DNA from: Candidatus Cohnella colombiensis
GTDB lineage: Bacteria; Bacillota; Bacilli; Paenibacillales; Paenibacillaceae
Assembly: GCA_029203125.1 (NCBI GenBank)
Contig: CP119317.1
Span: 1,116,001-1,180,000 of the forward strand
DNA length: 64,000 nt
Direction of reading: 5' to 3'
Both the position numbers and the translations under genes were made by a program. Below are positions 43,709 through 52,907 of the stretch, in pieces. Position 1 is the stretch's first letter. Every line of letters begins with the position of its first letter. A model generated the notes under the pieces. That model saw only the letters and a list, made by a program, of their open reading frames with translations, was not told the DNA's origin and searched no databases.

Positions 43709-46700
43709 ATGCGTAAAAGTGTAATCAGATTACTAGCTTTACTGTTAATCGCTTTACCCATCCTCGGCGTGTTTGCGAATGATGCGATCGCTGCCACATC
43801 ACGTGTTGCCACAATTTCTGAACTGAAGGGTACCGTTAAAGTGAAGAAGTCTGGCGGCTCCAAAGAATTCACAGCATTCGCCAAGATGAGTTTGAACGAG
43901 GGAGATATATTGATCGTTGGTGATAAGAGCTCCGCAAATCTCCAGTTCACCAACGGAACTTCATCGGATGATAAGATGACGGTTGCTGCTAATTCAATGG
44001 TGTCATTTTCTAAGCTTTCTACTAAAAATGGTACAAAAACAAAAGTGAAATTATTTAATGGGACAGCGTGGATCGATGTCAAGTCGATTGAGACGAAAGC
44101 TGACGAGTTCACCGTTGAAACACCGACAGCAATTATGGGTGTGCGTGGTACCCATTTATTTGTTGGAGTCGATCCGCTTACAGGGTTAACACAGCTATTC
44201 GTTGGAGCAGGAATCGTTCATACACAGACGAATAATAATTCTTCGAACGAAAATGACCAAAGAGATGTATATCCAAGTGACAACGCGTTAATCGGTAATT
44301 TCGGCAACAATGACCTCAACATCTCGATTGCAACAATTGATCTAGAACAATTGTTACAACAAGCTGATGCGAATATTATTCAGGCCATTCTCAATGCAGC
44401 TGCAGAAATTATTAAAGAAAATGCACAGAAACAAGACGCTTATATTGATGGGATTAAGCCAACTTCGACGGATGAGCCCCAAATTAGAAGCAATATTGAT
44501 AATCTCATCGGTGCGATTTTGGGACAAGCCCTTGTTAGCGGGTTAATTGATAATGCACGTATGAACGCTCTTATTCAAGAGGTTAAACAAGCGACAGGAA
44601 TTACGATAGATCGGTCAGCACAATTGAAATTGCTTGAGCAACAGAAGAAGGAGCTAGATGCTCAACGTCAGAAACTCCTTGAAGCGAAGCAAGCTGCAGA
44701 GAAACGTCAGCAAGAAGAGCTCGATAAGCGTAAACAACAAGAAGAGCTTATGAAGCAGCTTCAGCAAAAAAAAGCAGAACATGGCAAGAAAAATGATGAG
44801 CAGAAAGCTAAGCAGAAGCAAAAAGCTTTTGAAAAGTACGAATCCAAATTAAGCGAGCTTGAAAAAGCACGTCTGTTGGAAGATCAAAAGAAGCGGGCGC
44901 AAGAGTTGGCACAAGCTAACCCAAGTCCAGTTATTATAGGGCAAACCTCAGAGGTTCTCCTAGATTCAATTGATCTATCCTATTATGTTTACGATGAAAT
45001 TTATGGTCATTCTGGTCATGTAGAACAATTGGCTTCAATCACTTCTCCAATGCAATCAAGCCATTATACGTATTCGATTCCTTCTAATTTATATTATGTT
45101 GATATGGATCTTACGAAGCTTGCGACTGGCAAATATGCGAATGCAGATGTCAACGTACTAGTTAATGGAATACCGGTGGTAGATGGTTATGACAGAGGAG
45201 TAGGTATAAATTCAGTAGTAGAATCAGATGTCTGGTATTATGGTCTTGCGCTTGAGAAAAATCAAACTATCGTAAAAATAGAAGTGAAACCTTATGGTTC
45301 ATTGGTCACAGCTAGCTCGATTACGATTGAGATTAATCGACCTTCTGACCTGCCGAGCGGGCTCGGTTGGACAACGACAGGTATTGATTGGAATACATCA
45401 CAATCGAATGCTGTAGCATGGGAGGAAAGTATCTCTTATTGGTCAGATAGGATAGAGTGGATAGCGAAAAATCCCAATGCGTTGAAATCATTCGTTATCC
45501 ATCCGAGCTACGGAAATTCAGGCTTTGATCAAGCGACGCTTAGCTTTTGGGACATGGAATCTTTAGAATATGAAGGATCTCCTGAAGAACCCCAAGTGAA
45601 TGGGATGACAGTGTCGGGACTAGAAAGCAACGTACTCTATTATTTTAATCTGGAATTTAAAAACTCAACGAATAACCAAACCTATGAAGTCCGACTCATA
45701 CTTGTGAATATGGATAATGGGGATGTTGACCATTACATGACGGGTGAGGACGGCTTCGAAATTAGAGCAATATATGGTATTGAAAACGAACAATCGATAA
45801 GTTTGAATCGGTCTATGTCCAGTCAATATGAAGCTAGAATAGCTAATGAAGCAATTGGATTCAGTTACTATGACAGTTACAACTCAGGTCTTTTCCACGT
45901 AGTGGGTATTCTGAATTTGAAAAACTTCGAATTCTATCATTATTCTTTTGTATTTCCTATTGATGTTGGCGACAATTATTACATGGTTTATTTGATAGAC
46001 GCGAAAGGAAACAGCTATTCCGTTCCACTCAAGATCGTGAAGCTTGACAAACCAACTGGAGTGTTGAATTGGTCAATTGATTACAAATATGGCCAGCAAG
46101 TGCAGGCTCCGATCGGTTGGACGCAGATTCCGCCAGTGTATGATTCATATCATAGTTTCTATTTTGCGCAGATCGCTCCACGTCCGAATACTCAAGCGAA
46201 GATCAAATTTGAAATCGATAGCTCGCTATACTCAAGTGCATTTATCTGGGACTATTATGCGGATGAAACAGTCGAATATGAGATCAGTGAAACGTCAAAC
46301 ACGATTGAATTCAATTTGAAAGATCGAATCGATTTGGGTAGCTCGAACCTTTCAGAAGGGTTCTATCGATTTACACTTGATTTATTGGATAAAGATGGTC
46401 GGCAACAAAAATCCTATGAGTTCAGATTGCTCGTCGGCGAAAGACAGCCGTCACTTGTAATTTCGGATTTCAAGGATGATCTTGACAACAGCTATTCTGT
46501 TCAGGCAACGAATGCGCATGAATGGTCAGTGAACCTTGAGGATGGAGTGTCTGAAGTATCGTTTGGAGTCAATATGAGTTCAAACAGTGTCGGGATATAT
46601 GTGGAAGATGATAATGTGAATGTAGATTATGACGACAATAATGATAAAGCATTAATTAGACTTTCGAATTTAGCTGCTAATAAGGTCTATGTTATAAGCA

Positions 46701-46780
46701 TTGATCTCTATGATCGCATCGATGGTAGATTTTATGGGACAGAGACGCTCTTCATTCATAACGGCAATAATGTGACTTAA
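43709..46780 (+). CDS. Large exported FecR-domain protein
   Basis: A 1023-residue secreted protein. Residues 1-28 are a signal peptide. A FecR domain follows at about 35-150 (ISELKGTVKVKKSGG ... LNEGDILIVGDKSSANLQF ... TPTAIMGVRGTHLFVGVD). A helical region and a Lys/Gln/Glu-rich coiled coil (about 300-405) lead into roughly 600 residues of beta-rich segments rich in Tyr, Ser and Asn that I cannot assign. GAAGGAGGAA precedes the ATG at 43709. It lies directly behind the CHASE2 cyclase, suggesting that the outside FecR protein and the CHASE2 sensor act together (inference). Confidence 0.88.
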   Translation: MRKSVIRLLALLLIALPILGVFANDAIAATSRVATISELKGTVKVKKSGGSKEFTAFAKMSLNEGDILIVGDKSSANLQFTNGTSSDDKMTVAANSMVSFSKLSTKNGTKTKVKLFNGTAWIDVKSIETKADEFTVETPTAIMGVRGTHLFVGVDPLTGLTQLFVGAGIVHTQTNNNSSNENDQRDVYPSDNALIGNFGNNDLNISIATIDLEQLLQQADANIIQAILNAAAEIIKENAQKQDAYIDGIKPTSTDEPQIRSNIDNLIGAILGQALVSGLIDNARMNALIQEVKQATGITIDRSAQLKLLEQQKKELDAQRQKLLEAKQAAEKRQQEELDKRKQQEELMKQLQQKKAEHGKKNDEQKAKQKQKAFEKYESKLSELEKARLLEDQKKRAQELAQANPSPVIIGQTSEVLLDSIDLSYYVYDEIYGHSGHVEQLASITSPMQSSHYTYSIPSNLYYVDMDLTKLATGKYANADVNVLVNGIPVVDGYDRGVGINSVVESDVWYYGLALEKNQTIVKIEVKPYGSLVTASSITIEINRPSDLPSGLGWTTTGIDWNTSQSNAVAWEESISYWSDRIEWIAKNPNALKSFVIHPSYGNSGFDQATLSFWDMESLEYEGSPEEPQVNGMTVSGLESNVLYYFNLEFKNSTNNQTYEVRLILVNMDNGDVDHYMTGEDGFEIRAIYGIENEQSISLNRSMSSQYEARIANEAIGFSYYDSYNSGLFHVVGILNLKNFEFYHYSFVFPIDVGDNYYMVYLIDAKGNSYSVPLKIVKLDKPTGVLNWSIDYKYGQQVQAPIGWTQIPPVYDSYHSFYFAQIAPRPNTQAKIKFEIDSSLYSSAFIWDYYADETVEYEISETSNTIEFNLKDRIDLGSSNLSEGFYRFTLDLLDKDGRQQKSYEFRLLVGERQPSLVISDFKDDLDNSYSVQATNAHEWSVNLEDGVSEVSFGVNMSSNSVGIYVEDDNVNVDYDDNNDKALIRLSNLAANKVYVISIDLYDRIDGRFYGTETLFIHNGNNVT

Positions 46781-46836
46781 ACTGATTAAATGTTTATATA
46801 AAGGTAAATATTCGATTTTCAAAGGAGACAAGATCT

Positions 46837-48417
46837 ATGCGTTTTAGATTGAAAAAGCTAACTACAATTGCGCTTATGAGCTCTCTCGTATTATCTCTAC
46901 CGGGTCTAGCATGGGCGGGATCTGATACAGGCTGGGTGAAATCACCCAAGCTGTATGAAGTACACACACTTGTCGGTCAATCTGAGGTTGGTCATCAAGA
47001 TGGCGCGTTGGATAAGACAACATTTTATCATCCACATTCTGCTATAGCACTATCTGACGGTCGCTTACTCGTGTCGGATACGAAAAATCACAGCCTTCGA
47101 ATGGTGACAACGACATCTTCGAGCAAATTTACAGGCTTTGATCTTTATCTTGGACAAGACAAATTTAACGAGCCCATTGGCGCATACAATGATGCTGATC
47201 TTGCAACTGCAGCATTCAATAAGCCGGCTGGTTTAGCACTTGATGCACAAGAGAATATCTATGTTGCTGACAGCGAAAATCACGCGATTCGCCGTATTTC
47301 CAAGGATGGAAAGGTGACCACACTTGCAGGTAATGGCTTGATCGGGTCCGAGGATGGCCAAGGCGCAGTTGCAACGTTCTATAATCCTTCTGATGTTGCA
47401 GTAGATTCCAAAGGTAACGTCTATGTTGCGGATACGCTAAACCATGTTATTCGTAAAATAACAGCAAACGGCAATGTATCGACATTAACAGCTCCATCGA
47501 CACGCGTCTTTGAATATTTTCCGGGTGCGGTCGAAGATACGGGGGATTTCATGGATGGTCCGATTGCATCTGCTAAGTTCAATGAGCCAAGTGGCTTAGC
47601 CTTAGATGCGAAGGGCAATCTTTACGTAAGTGACCGCGGTAATCAACGCATACGTTACATTGACTTTAAGGCAGGCACTGTATCGACTGTTGTTGGTGGC
47701 GGAGAGTTAGAGGAGCAACAAGCATATGTAGCGGGTGACTATGTGGATGGGGATGCGAAATCCGCACGTTTGAACGCACCTGAAGGCATTGCAGTTACTG
47801 CGGATGGCGCATTGGTTATAGCAGATAGTTTAAATCACGCGATCCGAATCGTTAAAGATGGCAAAGTGAGCACATTAGCTGGCGGTTCTGATGTAGGGCA
47901 TGCAGATGGCGTATCTAGCGCAGCATTGTTCAATCATCCGACAGATGTAACGATTCTCGCAGATGGCCGTCTAGTCATCGTAGATGAATATGGCAATAAA
48001 ATTCGTGTCCTCAAGCGGTATTCAAAACCAAACACAGCACCACAAAACCATTCGATCGATGTGGTTGTGAATGGAGCAATCGTGAAGTCAGACGTTGCGC
48101 CGCAGCTTAAAGCAGGGGCAGTGTCGCTTCCGGTTCGTGCAGTAGCGACTGCGCTAGGCTATAAAGTCAGCTTTGATAAGAAAACTGGCGGTGCAAGCTT
48201 AACGAAGGGCGATATCGTGTATACGATCGCAAACAATTCGAAAACCGTGATCAAGACGGTAAATGGCAAGACGGAAACATTAACGTTGAATGCAGCGACG
48301 AGCACAGTAAACAATCGTTTGTACATTCCAGTTCGTTTCTTTGCAGCAGAGAGCGGTCTTGATGTCCAGTGGGATGTAGAGAACTCGACGGTGGTCATTC
48401 GTAACAAGGTGTTTTAA
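46837..48417 (+). CDS. NHL-repeat protein with copper amine oxidase N-terminal-like domain
   Basis: A 526-residue exported protein. A signal peptide (residues 1-27, LSLPGLAWA) is followed by about five NHL repeats forming a beta propeller (60-395; for example GLALDAQENIYVADSENHAIRRI), then a CuAO_N1 stalk domain (about 405-526: SLPVRAVATALGYKVSFD; LYIPVRFFAAESGLDVQWD), common in Paenibacillus surface proteins. AAAGGAGAC precedes the ATG. No terminator separates it from the FecR gene, so the three genes form one apparent operon. The propeller suggests ligand or polymer binding. Confidence 0.9.
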   Translation: MRFRLKKLTTIALMSSLVLSLPGLAWAGSDTGWVKSPKLYEVHTLVGQSEVGHQDGALDKTTFYHPHSAIALSDGRLLVSDTKNHSLRMVTTTSSSKFTGFDLYLGQDKFNEPIGAYNDADLATAAFNKPAGLALDAQENIYVADSENHAIRRISKDGKVTTLAGNGLIGSEDGQGAVATFYNPSDVAVDSKGNVYVADTLNHVIRKITANGNVSTLTAPSTRVFEYFPGAVEDTGDFMDGPIASAKFNEPSGLALDAKGNLYVSDRGNQRIRYIDFKAGTVSTVVGGGELEEQQAYVAGDYVDGDAKSARLNAPEGIAVTADGALVIADSLNHAIRIVKDGKVSTLAGGSDVGHADGVSSAALFNHPTDVTILADGRLVIVDEYGNKIRVLKRYSKPNTAPQNHSIDVVVNGAIVKSDVAPQLKAGAVSLPVRAVATALGYKVSFDKKTGGASLTKGDIVYTIANNSKTVIKTVNGKTETLTLNAATSTVNNRLYIPVRFFAAESGLDVQWDVENSTVVIRNKVF

Positions 48418-48434
48418 TAGTCATTAACAAATTG

Positions 48435-48480
48435 GAGCATGTACCTGCGAAGCAGTCTTCGCAAGTGCATGCTCTTCTTC
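48435..48480 (+). terminator. Terminator of the CHASE2-FecR-NHL operon
   Basis: GAGCATG (48435-48441) pairs with CATGCTC (48468-48474), with an inner CGAAG-CAGT-CTTCG hairpin, followed by a T/C-rich tail. Confidence 0.75.
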
Positions 48481-48552
48481 AATTATGGTCTATTGTAAAT
48501 GGTCCCGTAAACCGATAATAATAGTAGAAGAATGTACGGAGGTAATGACGGT

Positions 48553-50004
48553 ATGAGCAGAGAAAAGCGAATTGAGGAGCAAATTCAACATTTCTATGAG
48601 AATGTTCCAAACGTGGACGATGCTCTACCGTTGAAAGACTATTTGCTTAAGCATGAGGATAGCCGTATGGCTTGGTACTTGCTAGGCAAGCAATATGAAC
48701 GTTCTAATGACGACGCTAAGGCAACCTACTGCTTTGGACAAGCGGGAGAGATTTATACCGCTTTTGAGGGGAAGCCAGCGCCTGAACTTCCTAAGCCAAC
48801 AGTCAAGCCTCGGCGCAAGCTTCGGATCGGTTTACTATGGTTCGGTGTTATTACGGGATTGCTTGTCGCTGTAGGTCTAGTCATTTACACGCTACACCAT
48901 GAAGGGCAGAAATTAGCAAATGATGCACCAAACGATTCGCAAAGTCGCATTCCTGCATCATCCGTAAACACTTCGATTTCTTCGCAGGTCGTTGAGCTCA
49001 CTTCTTCTCCGAGAGTAATCGCAGCAGTTGGTAATACGCGCGCTCAAGCGTTTGCTGAACTCGGAAATATGCTCCAGCATAGCGAATCTACAGCACCTCA
49101 ATTAATGGTCATTGGGGCATCATTGGGCAAATGGAACGATTGGCTAAAGAGTGGCAAGCCGATTGCGGCCGTCTATACGGAGCAATCAGCAGGGGTGTCA
49201 GCGATCCGATGGTATGACCCTAGATGGTGTGATTGTATGCCACAGGATGCTTCTGAAGCGCAACAGGCTGTACGCGAATGGAAGCCGCTGCAAGAAGCAA
49301 AGGCTGTGCTTCAATCTGCCTTTCTTCACTATCGTGAACAAACGGGAAGTTGGCCCACAGAGCCTGTTGATTTAAACGATAGCTATCCGATGAACACAAT
49401 TGCAGGCTGGAATGATGAAATGACCGCATGGTTTGATGAAATGAGTACGACGATCAGCGAGCAAATAAAAGCTGAGCCCGACCCCACTACATTATGGCCT
49501 CTTGATTCAGGTTCAGTAGACGGATTAGCTGCACCTGCAGGGATGTTTGGCGAGATGATGGAGCAACCGCTTGAGGTGATCGTTGACAAGGGCAATCATC
49601 GTTTAGCAGTCGTAAGTGGTACGATTATTTTGCGAAACTATGAAGTTGGCTTGGGCGGAAATCGTACACCTAAAGGGGAATTTGTCATTACCGAGAAAGT
49701 CCGTGAACCGAATGGAAGTACTACGAGCGAGTATGGAAGTAGAGGTATGACATTATCGAACGGCCGATATGGGATTCATGGTACGAATCAGCCAAACAGC
49801 TTAGGCAAAGACGAATCACTAGGTTGTGTTCGAATGAGTCAAGAAGATTTAGAGGAGCTGTTTGATCTCGTTTCATTAGGAACGAAGGTTACGATTGTAG
49901 AAGAGGGTCTGCCTACAGAGCTTCGAGTTCCACAGGAACGGTTCAAGTTAAGCAACACGAAGAATGAGACAAACCCTCATAAGGTATATAATTGGTTAAA
50001 TTAG
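48553..50004 (+). CDS. L,D-transpeptidase (YkuD domain) with membrane anchor
   Basis: About 483 residues. The N-terminal 90 residues are cytoplasmic and tetratricopeptide-like (DYLLKHEDSRMAWYLLGKQYER); a membrane segment follows (about 100-120, GLLWFGVITGLLVAVGLVIY), then an extracellular linker domain and a C-terminal YkuD domain (VIVDKGNHRLAVVSGT ... GGNRTPKGEFVI). The catalytic motif is GIHGTNQPNSLGKDESLGCVRM, with Leu where SHGC is usual; the nucleophile Cys is kept. It should cross-link peptidoglycan. CGGAGG (48537-48542) fixes ATG 48553. It lies downstream of the cyclase operon but has its own promoter region. Confidence 0.88.
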   Translation: MSREKRIEEQIQHFYENVPNVDDALPLKDYLLKHEDSRMAWYLLGKQYERSNDDAKATYCFGQAGEIYTAFEGKPAPELPKPTVKPRRKLRIGLLWFGVITGLLVAVGLVIYTLHHEGQKLANDAPNDSQSRIPASSVNTSISSQVVELTSSPRVIAAVGNTRAQAFAELGNMLQHSESTAPQLMVIGASLGKWNDWLKSGKPIAAVYTEQSAGVSAIRWYDPRWCDCMPQDASEAQQAVREWKPLQEAKAVLQSAFLHYREQTGSWPTEPVDLNDSYPMNTIAGWNDEMTAWFDEMSTTISEQIKAEPDPTTLWPLDSGSVDGLAAPAGMFGEMMEQPLEVIVDKGNHRLAVVSGTIILRNYEVGLGGNRTPKGEFVITEKVREPNGSTTSEYGSRGMTLSNGRYGIHGTNQPNSLGKDESLGCVRMSQEDLEELFDLVSLGTKVTIVEEGLPTELRVPQERFKLSNTKNETNPHKVYNWLN

Positions 50005-50025
50005 TAGACGTGATTATTGCATAAA

Positions 50026-50169
50026 TTATGAGGTTACAATAAGTAAGACTGCCATCGCGATGACGACGATTCCAAACGCAACTCCGACCCAGATGAGCGC
50101 TTTCTTATTTACTTGTTCCTTCTGTTTCGCGCGTGCATTAATGGGTGGTTTCTTTTTTGCTGTGCTCAT
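50026..50169 (-). CDS. Small single-span membrane protein (47 residues)
   Basis: A short gene on the minus strand between the L,D-transpeptidase and pyrD. The first 25 residues are very basic (KKKPPINARAKQKEQVNKK) and are followed by one membrane helix (about 25-46, LIWVGVAFGIVVIAMAVLLI) and a two-residue end. GAGAGG lies 9 nt before its ATG, and it is followed by TAA. I do not recognise it; the layout suggests an inner-membrane protein with a cytoplasmic basic tail. It covers part of the 424-base gap between the two large genes; the rest (50170-50428) shows only weak promoter-like bases. Confidence 0.65.
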   Translation of the reverse strand: MSTAKKKPPINARAKQKEQVNKKALIWVGVAFGIVVIAMAVLLIVTS

Positions 50170-50428
50170 TTCGATCAACCTCTCAACGATATATTCGAAA
50201 GCATGTACCTATTGTAATCGTTTTCGCAATAAAATGCCAGAAAAGTCATAGCATGAATGCAAGTGGCATGGTTGAATGGAAAAGTGGGATGGAAGTTGCT
50301 CATAATAGGCACAATTCTCTTTTCTTTTTATGAGGAAAAGGCTACACTGTTACCCAAAGGTTACCTTCATCCAACAATAAATATTGCCTATACATACTCT
50401 TATCTGTGGAAGGGAAGCTGAAGCAAGG

Positions 50429-51520
50429 ATGTACAAACTGATAAAACCATTGTTATTTCGAACGGATCCCGAAGTGGCGCATCATCTCGTCGTTGATGGT
50501 ATGGGTATTGCGATTCGAATTCCAGGTGCAAAAGCTGCATTGTCTGCGATCTGGGGTACGAAGACATATCCGGAGCTTGAAGTAGACTTGTTCGGACAGC
50601 ATTTCCAGCACCCAGTTGGTCTTGCAGCAGGTCTTGATAAAAATGCAAAAGCAGCAGCAGGTTTTGCACGAATTGGCTTGTCCTTCGTTGAAGTTGGGAC
50701 GGTAACGCCGAAGGCACAAGCAGGGAATGATCAGCCGCGATTATTCCGTTTGCCACCTGATGAAGCTTTAATTAATCGGATGGGCTTCAATAATGAAGGC
50801 GCTGATTCTATGGCAACACGGCTTGCGAAGACAAGAGGGATACGTGTGCCACTCGTAGTAAATATCGGTAAAAATAAGGTGACACCCAATGAGCGTGCTG
50901 CAGACGATTATCGCGCATGCTTACAGAAGCTGTACGCGCATGGGGATTTATTCGTTGTAAATATTAGTTCTCCGAACACGCCTGATCTACGTGCCCTGCA
51001 GCATGGCGATGATTTGCGTTTGTTGCTCGCCGCAGTTAAGGATGAGATGGAGGAGCAAGCGAAGCAGCATGGCAGCTTGCCGAAGCCCATACTCGTTAAG
51101 ATCGCACCAGATAATACGGATGAACAGCTACACTATATGACAGAAGCGATTGTAGAAAGTGGCGTTTCTGGAATTATTGCCACGAATACCACGATTTCAC
51201 GTGATGGGCTGACCCATAAAAATGCGGTGGAGATCGGTGGCTTAAGCGGTCGTCCACTTACAGCTAAGTCAACTGAAGTGATTCGAACGGTTTACTCACT
51301 GACGAAAGGGAAGCTACCGATCATCGGATCTGGTGGCATTTTCACTGCTGATGATGCCTATGATAAGATTCGTGCTGGTGCAAGCTTAGTCGAGGTTTAT
51401 ACTGCCCTTATTTATCGTGGACCTGGTGTGATGAAAGAAATTCAGCGAGGCTTATTGAAGCGACTCAAACAGGATGGATTTACTCGGATAACACAAGCGA
51501 TTGGCGCAGATCATCGATAG
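50429..51520 (+). CDS. pyrD: Dihydroorotate dehydrogenase (quinone), class 2
   Basis: Oxidises dihydroorotate to orotate in pyrimidine synthesis, passing electrons to membrane quinone. The 363 residues include the N-terminal helical extension of class 2 enzymes (MYKLIKPLLFRTDPEVAHHLV). Flavin-site blocks are PVGLAAGLDKNAKAAAGFARIG, INRMGFNNEG, VVNISSPNTPDLRALQ (serine base in the NISSPNT segment) and LPIIGSGGIFTADDAYDKI. It is not with other pyr genes; Bacillus itself uses the class 1B enzyme. The ATG at 50429 is chosen over the upstream frame opening. relQ follows after 38 bases. Confidence 0.93.
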   Translation: MYKLIKPLLFRTDPEVAHHLVVDGMGIAIRIPGAKAALSAIWGTKTYPELEVDLFGQHFQHPVGLAAGLDKNAKAAAGFARIGLSFVEVGTVTPKAQAGNDQPRLFRLPPDEALINRMGFNNEGADSMATRLAKTRGIRVPLVVNIGKNKVTPNERAADDYRACLQKLYAHGDLFVVNISSPNTPDLRALQHGDDLRLLLAAVKDEMEEQAKQHGSLPKPILVKIAPDNTDEQLHYMTEAIVESGVSGIIATNTTISRDGLTHKNAVEIGGLSGRPLTAKSTEVIRTVYSLTKGKLPIIGSGGIFTADDAYDKIRAGASLVEVYTALIYRGPGVMKEIQRGLLKRLKQDGFTRITQAIGADHR

Positions 51521-51558
51521 CGCAACCTTGTGAATGAATGCTGCAAGGAGGTACGTGA

Positions 51559-52362
51559 ATGGATGGACGGGACTGGGGGAAGTTTCTACTTCCCTATGAA
51601 CAGGCAGTTGAAGAGCTTAAGGTAAAGCTAAAGTCACTGCGCTCTGAGCTTAAAGCGCGTGATGAATATGCACCGATAGAATTTGTTACTGGGCGTGTGA
51701 AGCGGATCTCAAGTATATTGGAGAAGGCTCGTAAGCTATCTGTTCCATTAGATCGAATTGAGATGGGCATTGAGGATATCGCTGGTATCCGCATCATGTG
51801 TCAATTTGTCGATGATATCTATCGTGTCGCAGATCTAATCCGTCACCGTAAAGATCTAGTGATGGTCTACGAGAAAGACTACATTACGAACTTTAAAGAC
51901 AGCGGTTATCGAAGCTACCATCTCATCGTTGAATATCCAGTTCAAACATCGTTAGGATCGAAGCCTGTACTTGCGGAAATTCAAATTCGCACATTAGGGA
52001 TGAATTTTTGGGCGACAATTGAACATTCGCTCAATTATAAGTATCGTAATCAACTCCCAGAACATGTGCAGGAACGTTTGCGGAAAGCAGCTGAAGCAGC
52101 ATCTCAGCTCGATATTGAGATGTCCAGCATCCGGCAAGAAATCGTTGACGCACAGCAAGAATTCGAGCAAAGCTCCGTTATCGTTCGGAAAGTTCTGAAT
52201 GAAATTCAAGAGCTATACTTTTTCCGTAGAGTGCGAGAGGCAGTACAGTTCCAGCTTCGGTTCAACGAGCTATGGGAGCAGGACGATGTGTGGGGGCTGA
52301 AGGAGCTTTCCAACGAAATTCAAGAGTCGCTCGATCGTGCTGGCAAAGGCAGATCGAATTAA
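51559..52362 (+). CDS. relQ: Small alarmone synthetase (RelQ/YjbM type)
   Basis: Makes (p)ppGpp from ATP and GDP/GTP; a single-domain synthetase with no hydrolase domain. The 267-residue protein shows the RelA/SpoT synthetase core: RVKRISSILEKARK, GIEDIAGIRIMCQFVDDIYRV, DYITNFKDSGYRSYHLIVEYP and EIQIRTLGMNFWATIEHSLNYKY. It is about 50 residues longer than Bacillus YjbM through its C-terminal helical part. AAGGAGG precedes the ATG. It lies behind pyrD and before a two-way terminator. Confidence 0.93.
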   Translation: MDGRDWGKFLLPYEQAVEELKVKLKSLRSELKARDEYAPIEFVTGRVKRISSILEKARKLSVPLDRIEMGIEDIAGIRIMCQFVDDIYRVADLIRHRKDLVMVYEKDYITNFKDSGYRSYHLIVEYPVQTSLGSKPVLAEIQIRTLGMNFWATIEHSLNYKYRNQLPEHVQERLRKAAEAASQLDIEMSSIRQEIVDAQQEFEQSSVIVRKVLNEIQELYFFRRVREAVQFQLRFNELWEQDDVWGLKELSNEIQESLDRAGKGRSN

Positions 52363-52391
52363 GGTGCTAGAGGATACGGAAAGTGATAAAT

Positions 52392-52435
52392 AAAAGCGGA
52401 ACATGAGTCTTAAAAAGACTCGTTGTTCCGCTTTT
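52392..52435. terminator. Bidirectional terminator after relQ
   Basis: AAAAGCGGAAC (52392-52402) pairs with GTTCCGCTTTT (52425-52435), with an inner GAGTC/GACTC. It serves relQ and the convergent lipoprotein gene. Confidence 0.92.
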
Positions 52436-52445
52436 AAATGAGTTG

Positions 52446-52907
52446 TTAGATGTTAGGGTTGAAGTTGTCTTCGATGAGTTGAACGATTTGTTCTGGTGTT
52501 TTGCCTTCTTTTGTCCAAGTCTCTATGCTGGAGAGCTCAGCAGTACAAATCCCGCAAAGTCCGCTATGATCTGTCCATACAACTTCATCAGCACTCTTGC
52601 TTGCTACATAACAACGGTGGAGTGAATCATGAGCGTTATTGTAGTCCATGCAACCACAGTAACATTTTACCTGCTTCATAATCTCTTCGTACTCACCGAC
52701 GATCGAATATAGGTGCTGTACGCGATCCGTAAAGTCTTGAGTAAAGTCGGGTAGATCTGCGTAAGATGCGCGATGCTCCCATGTTTCACCCTCATGAGAT
52801 TCTGAATGGTCGTGACTAGCGGAGGAGCCATTCCCTCCACATGCAGCAAGAATGACACCACAGGCTAAGACGGCTGACGGCAGTGCTAGCAACCAACGGG
52901 ACTTCAT
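52446..52907 (-). CDS. PCYCGC-motif lipoprotein
   Basis: A 153-residue exported lipoprotein: signal peptide ending in LAAC (Cys near residue 23), a His/Ser-rich linker (HDHSESHEGE), and the family core with KCYCGCMDYNNAHDSLHRCY and a later CGICTAE. Eight conserved cysteines suggest metal or redox chemistry; PCYCGC-family proteins are uncharacterised in detail. It overlaps the thioredoxin gene upstream on the same strand by one base, so the two are translationally coupled. Confidence 0.9.
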   Translation of the reverse strand: MKSRWLLALPSAVLACGVILAACGGNGSSASHDHSESHEGETWEHRASYADLPDFTQDFTDRVQHLYSIVGEYEEIMKQVKCYCGCMDYNNAHDSLHRCYVASKSADEVVWTDHSGLCGICTAELSSIETWTKEGKTPEQIVQLIEDNFNPNI

